Source: Candidatus Enterococcus ferrettii (GTDB lineage Bacteria; Bacillota; Bacilli; Lactobacillales; Enterococcaceae). Taken from it: a stretch of DNA of 64,000 nucleotides. The DNA lies in NCBI RefSeq assembly GCF_017377655.1, contig NZ_JAFREL010000079.1, forward strand, positions 1 to 64,000. The letters run 5' to 3'. Within the stretch, counting starts at the first letter, position 1. Each line of letters starts with the position of its first letter. Positions 33,113 to 41,881 of the stretch are shown here, piece by piece. The notes beneath the pieces were generated by a model. The model was not told where the DNA came from. It saw only the letters and a list, made by a program, of their open reading frames with translations, and made no database searches. The translations under genes were made by a program, and so were the position numbers.

Positions 33113-33745
33113 ATGCCAACAAAACCCCTTGAGCAACGCCAACTTTTTAACACGTCTCGCCAAAAATTAGAAGAACGTTTTTTAGAATACTATGCGGAGA
33201 CCGAGGACAGTGCCTACATCATCGAATGCGCTCTTTCTGTCCAAGTTCGTAATGCCTACAGCAAAGATGATTTTTCATTTTTTATGAAGGATTTCATTCG
33301 CTCCTTGTTTTTAACGGGCCAAAAGCTTCCTGAAAATCGAAATCTGCATTTCTTCTTTCGCGATTATTTTACGAATGATGAATGGAGCAGACTAATCACT
33401 CGTTTATTTGAGAGCCCCGAAGAATACCTGTTTTATGCTTCAAGAAACGACCCAATCTTAAAAATTATAGGGCCCTATCTTTCTTCTGGCAGTCGTGAGG
33501 TTACAGAGGAAGCTACTCTGATCGCTCAATACAAAGATGGCGCCGGCAAACGAAAACTTTTAAAAATTAGAGGGATCGACAGAAAGGCTGTTCCTTCGAG
33601 ACATTCACGTGACATTCTGTACATTATGACCTTTTTGAGCCGCTTTCAAAAAAATGGCATTAAAAGCTTTGCAAAAATTGTTAATGCTCACACTGAATAT
33701 ATTGTTGCCAGCTATCGTTTTGATAAGTCTCAACCAAGTAAATAA
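33113..33745 (+). CDS. Orphan-family protein B
   Basis: A 210-residue paralogue of the N-terminal half of the protein at 26883-27965, sharing DDFSFFMKDFIRSLFL, FFFRDYFTNDEW, RLFESPEEYL and the YKDGAGKRK segment. It lacks the long disordered tail. AAGGAGTTATTATA precedes the ATG. There is no signal peptide, membrane helix or known catalytic motif. Conservation of FRDYF and DEW between the two copies suggests a functional core. Function is unknown. Confidence 0.7.
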   Translation: MPTKPLEQRQLFNTSRQKLEERFLEYYAETEDSAYIIECALSVQVRNAYSKDDFSFFMKDFIRSLFLTGQKLPENRNLHFFFRDYFTNDEWSRLITRLFESPEEYLFYASRNDPILKIIGPYLSSGSREVTEEATLIAQYKDGAGKRKLLKIRGIDRKAVPSRHSRDILYIMTFLSRFQKNGIKSFAKIVNAHTEYIVASYRFDKSQPSK

Positions 33746-33768
33746 TTCATACCCCATTGCACAACAAA

Positions 33769-33798
33769 CAGCCCCGCAGCTTAACCTTTGCGAGGCTG
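33769..33798. terminator. Hairpin between convergent genes
   Basis: CAGCC-C-CGCA pairs with TGCG-A-GGCTG (one mismatch), between orphan gene B and the aldehyde dehydrogenase. The T-runs are weak on both sides. Confidence 0.5.
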
Positions 33799-33804
33799 TA
33801 TTAT

Positions 33805-35196
33805 TTATTTCAATATCCTTCGTATCCACGCCAAATTCTTTTCCGTGTAGGGCGGGAAAATAAACGGTGTATCTAGCTTCTTTGATGACAAGATACTGCG
33901 AGCGTTGGAAAACGTCTCAAAGCTGTACTTGCCATGGTAAGATCCGATTCCTGCGCTGCCCACGCCGCCAAAAGGCATATTATCTGAAACCAGATGCATT
34001 ACGGTATTGTTAATACACAAACCACCTGAGCTGGTCTCATTAATAATTTTATCCTGCTGCTGTTTGTTTTGGGAGAAAATATACATCGCTAATGGTTTGG
34101 CCATTTTGTTAATCTCAGAAATGGTTGTATCCAGATTTGTATAGGAAATCACTGGCAAAATCGGTCCAAAAATTTCCTCCTCCATAGCAGCAGATTTCCA
34201 AGAAGCCTCCAAAAGAGTCGGCTCTATGTATAAATCATCGGGATTCATTTCTCCGCCAAACAGCCATTCATCCTGTGTCTCTTCCATTAAGTCTGCTAAT
34301 CGAATAAAATGCTTCTCATTGACGATTCGAGCATAACTATCACTTTTTTCAATACGTGTACCGTAAAATTCTTCCAGCACATTGCGAACCTCTTGAATAA
34401 ACGCATTTTTCACTTGCTGATGAACCACCACATAGTCAGGGGCTACACAGGTTTGTCCGGCATTAATCGTTTTTCCCCAAATAATTCGTTTAGCAGCTAG
34501 GCGAACATCAGCATTTTCGGTAACAATTGCTGGACTTTTCCCGCCCAATTCCAACGTTATCGGTGTTAAATGTTCTGCAGCTGCCTGCATCACTATTTTA
34601 CCAACCTTTTCGCTGCCAGTAAAAAAGATATAGTCAAAAGGACAACTCAACAATGCATTATTAGTGTCAACACCACCCTCAACGACTGAAACATACTTCG
34701 AATCGAAGGTGTTCTTGATCATATCACTGACCACTCGTGAAAAGTTTGGTGTCAGTTCAGAAGGCTTAATCACTGCACAGTTTCCAGCAGCCAAAGCACC
34801 CACTAATGGTTCAATCAATAATTGAAACGGATAGTTGAAAGGACCGATCACTAATACTGTTCCATAGGGTTCATAATGAATCCGACTACTGGAGGGCCAC
34901 AAGAAAAATGGCGTGCTGACCCGTTGATCCTTCGCCCATTTAGGAACTTTTTTGATCATGCTGCTGAGACTTTTTAAAACAAACCCGATTTCTGTTGCAT
35001 ACGACTCTAAGGGGTGTTTCCCCAAATCCTGCTGTAAAGCTTCCATTAACTGTTTTTCATAATCCACGATACTTTGTCGCAAATTTTTTAATTGTGCCAC
35101 ACGAAAATTCGGATCTTTGGTTTGGTGAGTGGCAAAAAACTGCTGGTGCTGTTCCAGCAATTGTTTAGCTTCTTGCTTCGTCCATTCTTTTGCCAA
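33805..35196 (-). CDS. NAD(P)-dependent aldehyde dehydrogenase (class 3 type)
   Basis: A 463-residue enzyme oxidising an aldehyde to the acid. Catalytic cysteine C250 is in NAGQTCVAPD, the general base E216 in LELGGKSPAIV, and the NAD-binding asparagine in IGPFNYPF. The short length and the C-terminal hydrophobic segment resemble YwdH/ALDH3 proteins. The start is TTG with AAAGGAGAGG six bases upstream. It is monocistronic between two terminators. Whether it handles formaldehyde or other aldehydes produced in this region is unknown. Confidence 0.88.
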   Translation of the reverse strand: MAKEWTKQEAKQLLEQHQQFFATHQTKDPNFRVAQLKNLRQSIVDYEKQLMEALQQDLGKHPLESYATEIGFVLKSLSSMIKKVPKWAKDQRVSTPFFLWPSSSRIHYEPYGTVLVIGPFNYPFQLLIEPLVGALAAGNCAVIKPSELTPNFSRVVSDMIKNTFDSKYVSVVEGGVDTNNALLSCPFDYIFFTGSEKVGKIVMQAAAEHLTPITLELGGKSPAIVTENADVRLAAKRIIWGKTINAGQTCVAPDYVVVHQQVKNAFIQEVRNVLEEFYGTRIEKSDSYARIVNEKHFIRLADLMEETQDEWLFGGEMNPDDLYIEPTLLEASWKSAAMEEEIFGPILPVISYTNLDTTISEINKMAKPLAMYIFSQNKQQQDKIINETSSGGLCINNTVMHLVSDNMPFGGVGSAGIGSYHGKYSFETFSNARSILSSKKLDTPFIFPPYTEKNLAWIRRILK

Positions 35197-35279
35197 GGGA
35201 ATCCTCTCCTTTTTTTGACCTCTTAGTCCTACTATAGAGGAAACTCACTAGAATGAACATATTTCAGCTTAAAATATAG

Positions 35280-35328
35280 TAAAAAGCAAACAAAATTGAC
35301 ATAAATAGTCAATTTTTGTTTGCTTTTA
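35280..35328. terminator. Terminator of the beta-glucoside operon
   Basis: AAAAGCAAACAAAAATTGAC and its complement form a long AT-rich stem with T-runs on both strands, directly after the bglA stop. Confidence 0.85.
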
Positions 35329-35336
35329 ATTTCTTT

Positions 35337-36830
<1,494 letters not shown>

Positions 36831-36840
36831 TTATCTAAAA

Positions 36841-38703
36841 TCAATTGATCCCAATAATTAAATCATCTTTTCCTGACGACACCTTGCCTGTCGTAACTGC
36901 GGAAACTAAATCCAGAAAATCTGCTGTGTTGGTTACAACCACTGGCGAATATACACTTAAGCCAGCTGCTTGAATTCTTTCGATATCAAACTGCAGCAAT
37001 GTATCCCCCAGTTTGACAACGTCTCCTTCGTTGACTTCTCTAGAGAAACCTTCTCCCTTTAGATTAACCGTATCAATACCAATATGAATCAACAGCTCCA
37101 CACCATCGTTTGAAGTCACCCCTATGGCATGGTTGGTTTCAGTGGTTAAAGTAACTACACCATCAAAAGGTGCCACTACCTTTCCTTCGCTAGGAATGAT
37201 CCCCACCCCCTTACCAACCATCTCGCCTGCAAAAGTAGCATCCGGACAATCAGCTAGCTGCTTCACCTCGCCAGTGATAGGAGCGACAATATGAGTAGGA
37301 CCACCGCTTCTGGCAATCACTTCAGTAGCTGGTGCTTGCTCAGCAGTCTCGGTTTCTTCAAATTTCAAAATCCAAGTCACTATAAAAGAAACGGCAAAGC
37401 TGGCAAACACGCCAACTAAAGCAAAAATAAAATTATTTGAAGCTTCATCTAAGTATGTCGGCAAAGCCAACACACCTGGCACAGTAAAACTCAGTGCCTT
37501 TACAGTAAATGCACCAAAGATTGCACCTCCGACAGCTCCACCGATTAGGCTAGCGTAAAATGGTTTCTTCAGCTTCATGGTTACACCATAAATCGCCGGT
37601 TCAGTAATCCCAAACATCGCGGGCACAAACGCCGAGAAGGCCACTTGTTTCATCTTGGAATCCTTCGTTTTGAAGAAAACACTTAATGTAGCGCCAGCCT
37701 GTGCCATGTTGGAAACCAAGCTCATCGGCAGCAGCATGACGTCATAACCAAACTTTTCGAAGCTGGCAAAGGAGCCTGGGAAGAAGGCATAATGCATGCC
37801 GGTAATCACAATCAGCGGCATTAAACCTCCCAATAACGCCCCTGCAAAAGGACCAGCTACATCAAACAGCATTGTAAAGAAACGTTCCAAATAAGTTCCA
37901 ATCATCGTTCCCAGTGGAGCTATGAATGTCAATAGTAAAGGCGCAGTGATAACCAAACAAATCAGTGGAACAAAAACAATGGTCAGTGAATTGGGTACTA
38001 CCTTCTTGGCTAACCTTTCCACAAAACTTAGCAGCCAAACACCTAAAATAATTGGTAAAACCGAAGAGGCGTAGCTGTTGCCCACTGGCACATTCATAAA
38101 GCCTAAAAAGCTCAAGTTAGTAATTTCTGGATTGTTAATCAGTTCCTGCCATGGATACATCAATACCCCAGCTAGAGCCACAGCTACAGAAGCACTCGTT
38201 TGGAATTTCTTCGCTGCTGAAAAAGCTACGAGAAAAGGCAGAAACTTAAAAGCCGCATCCGAAATCCCGTTCAAAATCAAGTAGGTGGCACTTTGATCGG
38301 ACAGCAGGCTGGTAGCTAGCAAAATTGCCATGAAGCCCTTCAGTAACCCACTTCCAATAATCGCTGGTAAAATCGGAGTAAATACCCCTGAGATAACATC
38401 AAAAACTCGTTCAATCGGGTTCCCCTTCGCCCCCTGTTCGGCACCCGCTTCTGGATTCAAGCCGAGAATTTTGCTGACCTCATTAAAGACATTGACGACC
38501 TCATTACCGATAATAATTTGGAATTGTCCTCCTTGATATTGGGCACCAATCACACCCTCCAGCTCTTTGATCTCCGTCAGATTTACCGCGTTTTTATCAC
38601 GAACGTTAAAGCGCAGCCGAGTGATGCAGTGCCAGCTTTGCGTGATATTGTTTTTCCCGCCCATTTTTTCAATGATTCTTCGAGCTAATTCTTTATTCGT
38701 CAT
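36841..38703 (-). CDS. bglP: PTS EIIBCA, beta-glucoside type
   Basis: A 620-residue three-domain permease. EIIB comes first with C26 in WHCITRLRF, then the polytopic EIIC, then a C-terminal EIIA-Glc-like domain with the active histidine in ELLIHIGIDTVNL. It imports and phosphorylates beta-glucosides such as salicin, arbutin or cellobiose-type sugars. I start at ATG 38703, preceded by GGGAGG. Its EIIA domain could also serve the sucrose-type permease at 56697-58082, which has none. Expression is gated by the terminator/antiterminator at 38729-38777. Confidence 0.93.
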   Translation of the reverse strand: MTNKELARRIIEKMGGKNNITQSWHCITRLRFNVRDKNAVNLTEIKELEGVIGAQYQGGQFQIIIGNEVVNVFNEVSKILGLNPEAGAEQGAKGNPIERVFDVISGVFTPILPAIIGSGLLKGFMAILLATSLLSDQSATYLILNGISDAAFKFLPFLVAFSAAKKFQTSASVAVALAGVLMYPWQELINNPEITNLSFLGFMNVPVGNSYASSVLPIILGVWLLSFVERLAKKVVPNSLTIVFVPLICLVITAPLLLTFIAPLGTMIGTYLERFFTMLFDVAGPFAGALLGGLMPLIVITGMHYAFFPGSFASFEKFGYDVMLLPMSLVSNMAQAGATLSVFFKTKDSKMKQVAFSAFVPAMFGITEPAIYGVTMKLKKPFYASLIGGAVGGAIFGAFTVKALSFTVPGVLALPTYLDEASNNFIFALVGVFASFAVSFIVTWILKFEETETAEQAPATEVIARSGGPTHIVAPITGEVKQLADCPDATFAGEMVGKGVGIIPSEGKVVAPFDGVVTLTTETNHAIGVTSNDGVELLIHIGIDTVNLKGEGFSREVNEGDVVKLGDTLLQFDIERIQAAGLSVYSPVVVTNTADFLDLVSAVTTGKVSSGKDDLIIGIN

Positions 38704-38728
38704 CGTTTTATCCTCCCTTGACAGCAAA

Positions 38729-38777
38729 CAAAAAACCTAAACAAATACACTGCTTCCGCAGAATAGTTGTTTAGGTT
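38729..38777 (-). terminator. Conditional terminator with antiterminator target before bglP
   Basis: On the minus strand AACCTAAACAA pairs with TTGTTTAGGTT and is followed by TTTTTTG. The enclosed segment (ATTCTGCGGAAGCAGTG) resembles a ribonucleic antiterminator, which LicT would stabilise to prevent termination. Confidence 0.8.
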
Positions 38778-38809
38778 AATGCCAATTATGTTACACACCT
38801 AGTTTACAT

Positions 38810-39667
38810 TTATTCAGTTTTCATTTCAGAAACCACTCGTTCAATATGGATAATTAAATACACCATTTCATCATTATCAATTTGCATTTGGTAGTCTTTT
38901 TTTAACATTTCCCGAACCATTAAGCCACAGGCATAGCTCATAGGATACTGAGCTTGAATAATTTCAAATAATTTATTATCTGAATGGGGTTCTAGTACCT
39001 TATTATGCAGCTGTCGATTCATGAAATAGCGGATATGGGTCACAAACCGCGAATAATTAATATTTTCCTTGTTCAGTGACACATCGTACAACGATTGGAT
39101 AATTTTTACAATGCTTTTAGTAATTTCCGTGATTAACAAGGTTTCATCCATCGATTCCAAACCATCCTGAGCATTAACAAAATGCAAAGCTATAAAGGAA
39201 GCCTCTAGTTTAGGCAGTTGGATGCCAACTATTTCGTCGACAATTTCTAAGGCCATTTTTCCCAACTGATATTCCTTATAGTATAGAAATGGAATCTCCC
39301 ACTGCAACGCGTTTTCAGGAATTACCTGATTCTCTTGGAAACGATCTACCGCTGACTGTAGATGGTCAGTTAATGAAACAATGATGCTGGCATTAAGTTT
39401 CTTGTTTAATGCCGCCTCTCCTTGTTCAATAATTTTCTCACAGGCAGTTAATACCTCTGGTGAGATCGCTTCAAAAAAAGTACTAAAATCTTGTTCCCGA
39501 TCCTTTGCTTGAAAAGTTTTTATCACTAAACTTTGATCAACAATGTCTCCCTTCTTCATCTTGAAGCCAATACCTTTGCCAAACAATACAAATTCTTCTT
39601 GGTGTTCATCCACTGCCAAAACGAGATTATTGTTTAGTGATTTTATCATCGAATAAATGTTGATCAC
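38810..39667 (-). CDS. licT: LicT/BglG-family transcriptional antiterminator
   Basis: A 285-residue RNA-binding antiterminator. The N-terminal co-antiterminator domain reads IKSLNNNLVLAVDE and FGKGIGFKMKKGD; two PRD domains follow with conserved histidines (LTDHLQSAVDR, ALHFVNAQ, IRYFMNRQLHNK, IIHIERVV). Phosphorylation of the PRDs by the beta-glucoside EII and by HPr controls dimerisation. The start is uncertain: GTG 39667 or ATG 39649. It is the first gene of the operon and is preceded by its own RNA target, so it is autoregulated. Confidence 0.9.
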   Translation of the reverse strand: MINIYSMIKSLNNNLVLAVDEHQEEFVLFGKGIGFKMKKGDIVDQSLVIKTFQAKDREQDFSTFFEAISPEVLTACEKIIEQGEAALNKKLNASIIVSLTDHLQSAVDRFQENQVIPENALQWEIPFLYYKEYQLGKMALEIVDEIVGIQLPKLEASFIALHFVNAQDGLESMDETLLITEITKSIVKIIQSLYDVSLNKENINYSRFVTHIRYFMNRQLHNKVLEPHSDNKLFEIIQAQYPMSYACGLMVREMLKKDYQMQIDNDEMVYLIIHIERVVSEMKTE

Positions 39668-39692
39668 CTCTTATCTTTATGGCCAGAAAAAC

Positions 39693-39764
39693 AAAAAAAC
39701 ACCAAACTAAAGTAGTTATAACTACAGTAGATTTGGTGGTGCCTGATCGGATCAGTTACACTCC
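39693..39764 (-). promoter_or_regulatory. Ribonucleic antiterminator and terminator in the licT leader
   Basis: On the minus strand GGAGTGTAACTGATCCGATC continues AGGCACCACC (39735-39764), a good LicT-type RNA target. It overlaps a terminator whose arms CACCAAA...TTTGGTG (39700-39738) are followed by seven T residues. Confidence 0.88.
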
Positions 39765-39782
39765 TCATATATCTATAAATAA

Positions 39783-39811
39783 ATCATAGCACGGCTGGAA
39801 AACGCTGTCAA
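39783..39811 (-). promoter_or_regulatory. Promoter of the beta-glucoside operon with embedded cre
   Basis: TTGACA, a 17-base spacer and TATGAT. A cre site (TGACAGCGTTTTCC, 39797-39810) overlaps the -35 and spacer, so CcpA would block RNA polymerase directly. Confidence 0.88.
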
Positions 39812-39910
39812 TCACGAATTTAAAAAAAATTTTCCTGCAGCTGCTTTTTATCCCAAAACTTTCTAGGACAGCCCTACACCGCTGTTTCCGCCAGTTCCAA
39901 ATCATTAATT

Positions 39911-39994
39911 CGATATATTTTTAGTGATAAACAATACTTTTTTATCGATTATCGATATATTTTTATTGACTTACTTTAATCAGAAGGATATACT
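39911..39994 (+). promoter_or_regulatory. Promoter of the DUF2975-HTH pair with direct repeats
   Basis: TTGACT (39966-39971), a 17-base spacer and TATACT (39989-39994). Upstream, CGATATATTTTTA-TGA occurs twice, at 39911-39927 and 39953-39969, 42 bp apart; between them lies ATCGATTATCGATATAT, a partial palindrome. They are likely operators for the HTH protein at 40577-40786. Confidence 0.65.
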
Positions 39995-40036
39995 ATGTTC
40001 AAGGTTAAGATTTCACAAAAAAAGGAGTGTATGAAA

Positions 40037-40555
40037 ATGAACGCAGAAAAGAATGTATACAAAGGATTAAAAATTTTATTTAGTTTAGCGATTGGATTAA
40101 TGGTGGTTGCTGCCGTCGCAGTGATTGGTGTAGCGATTTTATTGAACTCCCCGCAGGTTCATAATTTTATTCAATCAATTCCTGAAGGTGAACTGATTTA
40201 TGGAACGAAGACACCGATGCTGTTTGCTTCACCATTGATTCTCGGTTCTCTGATGGTGGTCCTGCTTTTAAATGGCTTACTATTCTATTTCACCCGCAGC
40301 TTTTTCAAAAATTTGGAAATGGATCGAATCTTCGTTTCCGAAAATGTAACTACTGCTAAAAAAGTTGCGGCTTTATTGCTGATCTTGTCCTTTGCCAGCA
40401 GCTTACCCGATGTAATGGCGCAGTTACAGGGCTTTAGTACGGAAGGTTTTTCGCTAGATCTAACCTATATGGTAGGAGCAGCCATCGTTTGGGCTTTAGC
40501 TAAGATTTTGGAAAGAGCTAATTTGATTGCTGAAGAAAATGAACTCACGATCTAA
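40037..40555 (+). CDS. DUF2975 family membrane protein
   Basis: A 172-residue integral membrane protein with four hydrophobic segments (FSLAIGLMVVAAVAVIGVAIL, MLFASPLILGSLMVVLLLNG, AALLLILSFASSL, YMVGAAIVWALAKIL). DUF2975 proteins are usually encoded with a small Cro/C1-type regulator, as here. I start at ATG 40037, nine bases after AGGAG; ATG 40031 is too close to it. Function is unknown for the family. Confidence 0.82.
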   Translation: MNAEKNVYKGLKILFSLAIGLMVVAAVAVIGVAILLNSPQVHNFIQSIPEGELIYGTKTPMLFASPLILGSLMVVLLLNGLLFYFTRSFFKNLEMDRIFVSENVTTAKKVAALLLILSFASSLPDVMAQLQGFSTEGFSLDLTYMVGAAIVWALAKILERANLIAEENELTI

Positions 40556-40576
40556 ACCTTTTGAGGAGGAAAATTC

Positions 40577-40786
40577 ATGATTCAAGTAAATCTAGATGTC
40601 GTTTTAGCTAAGAATAAAATGCCCTCTGGCGAATTAGCCAAATGGGTTGGTATGTCCAATGCCAATATCTCTATTCTGAAGACTGGGAAGGCCAAGGCTA
40701 TTCGCTTTTCCACCTTGAATGAAATCTGCAAGGTGTTAAACTGCCAGCCAGGAGATATTTTGGAGTATATCGAAGATGAAGAATAG
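40577..40786 (+). CDS. Small Cro/C1-type (YozG-like) DNA-binding protein
   Basis: A 69-residue helix-turn-helix protein (AKNKMPSGELAKWVGMSNAN, then FSTLNEICKVLNCQPGDILEY), nearly all of it the DNA-binding fold. GAGGAGG precedes the ATG, 21 bases after the DUF2975 stop. It probably regulates its own two-gene operon through the repeats at 39911-39969. Confidence 0.85.
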   Translation: MIQVNLDVVLAKNKMPSGELAKWVGMSNANISILKTGKAKAIRFSTLNEICKVLNCQPGDILEYIEDEE

Positions 40787-40834
40787 AAAAAAATACCAGA
40801 CTGAAATGAATTCATTCCAGTCTGGTATTTTTTA
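40787..40834. terminator. Bidirectional terminator
   Basis: AAAAATACCAGACTG pairs with CAGTCTGGTATTTTT, with T-runs on both strands, between convergent genes. Confidence 0.9.
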
Positions 40835-41803
40835 TTCAAACAATGGCTCAATTTCAGTCTTAATCAAATCAATCCGGTCCTCTGCCTCCGGAACAAACAA
40901 AGCTGAAATTGCTACTGTCAGCTGTTTTTGTGGATTTACATATATCGTATTTCCTCCATCGCCTAGTGCCGCAAAAGATCCATCTCCTAATACCCACCAT
41001 AGATATCCGTATTGAAGGTTCATCTCCTTCCAGCAGCTATGCTCCTGAGTACTTTCTTCAATCCATCGTTTAGGTACCAGCTGCTGCTCGTTCCAAACAC
41101 CACCAGCCGCATATAATTGACCGATTTTTGCCATATCTTTAGTCGTCAAAGTTAAACCCCAACCCGCTGTATTTACTCCAGTTGGGCCAGCAACCCAGCC
41201 GCTAGTAGTGGTGGAATCATAAAAAGCCATCTGTTCTTCTTGGCTGCGAAAGACAATCGCTTCCGCCACCGAAATGTCCATCGGAGCAAATAATTGTTCG
41301 CGAGCAAAATCCAAGACTGTTTGTCCACTCACTCTTTCTAAAATGCCTGATAAAATATCTGGGCCAATTAATGGAGCATATTGAAAGTCGCCAATTTTGC
41401 CACTACCGCCTAACATGTCCAATGAGAATTCCACCCAATCAGGACTGGTGAAATATTCTGGGTAAGGATTCAGCTTTTCCTTATAGGGTGCTGTCATTGT
41501 AAGCAGGTTTCTTAGGGTAATCTCTTGGATCGTTTTTTCCTTTTCTTTCACCTGGTAATCCGGGAAAAATTCCAACACTTTCTGATCAAGGCTCTTGATA
41601 TAACCTTTGTCTAATGCAATTCCGATTAACGCTGAAATGACACTTTTAGTAACTGAAAAAACATGAATAAAATTTTCTGCGTCACAGTCGCCAAAATACT
41701 TTTCATAAACGAAGTCACCGTTCTTTACTACAGTAATTCCTGCTGTGTTGCCATACCTTGTCTGAATCGTATTCTCTAATGCCATAAATTTTTCGTTCGC
41801 CAT
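40832..41803 (-). CDS. Beta-lactamase-like serine hydrolase
   Basis: A 323-residue cytoplasmic protein of the class C beta-lactamase/esterase fold. The nucleophile motif SxxK is SVTK (in HVFSVTKSVISALIG), and GWGLTLTTKDMAKIGQLY and YGYLWWVLGDGSF are typical family segments. There is no signal peptide, so a cell-wall role is unlikely; an intracellular esterase or peptidase is more plausible. ATG 41803 has GGGGG at good distance; an ATG two codons earlier is too close. It is monocistronic. Confidence 0.82.
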   Translation of the reverse strand: MANEKFMALENTIQTRYGNTAGITVVKNGDFVYEKYFGDCDAENFIHVFSVTKSVISALIGIALDKGYIKSLDQKVLEFFPDYQVKEKEKTIQEITLRNLLTMTAPYKEKLNPYPEYFTSPDWVEFSLDMLGGSGKIGDFQYAPLIGPDILSGILERVSGQTVLDFAREQLFAPMDISVAEAIVFRSQEEQMAFYDSTTTSGWVAGPTGVNTAGWGLTLTTKDMAKIGQLYAAGGVWNEQQLVPKRWIEESTQEHSCWKEMNLQYGYLWWVLGDGSFAALGDGGNTIYVNPQKQLTVAISALFVPEAEDRIDLIKTEIEPLFE

Positions 41804-41881
41804 TTTCATTCCCCCGTTTCTGATCCTATGGTAAAGGTTCCAGTAAGGGGAAAGTCAACGAATTTTTTTAATTGGAAATAA

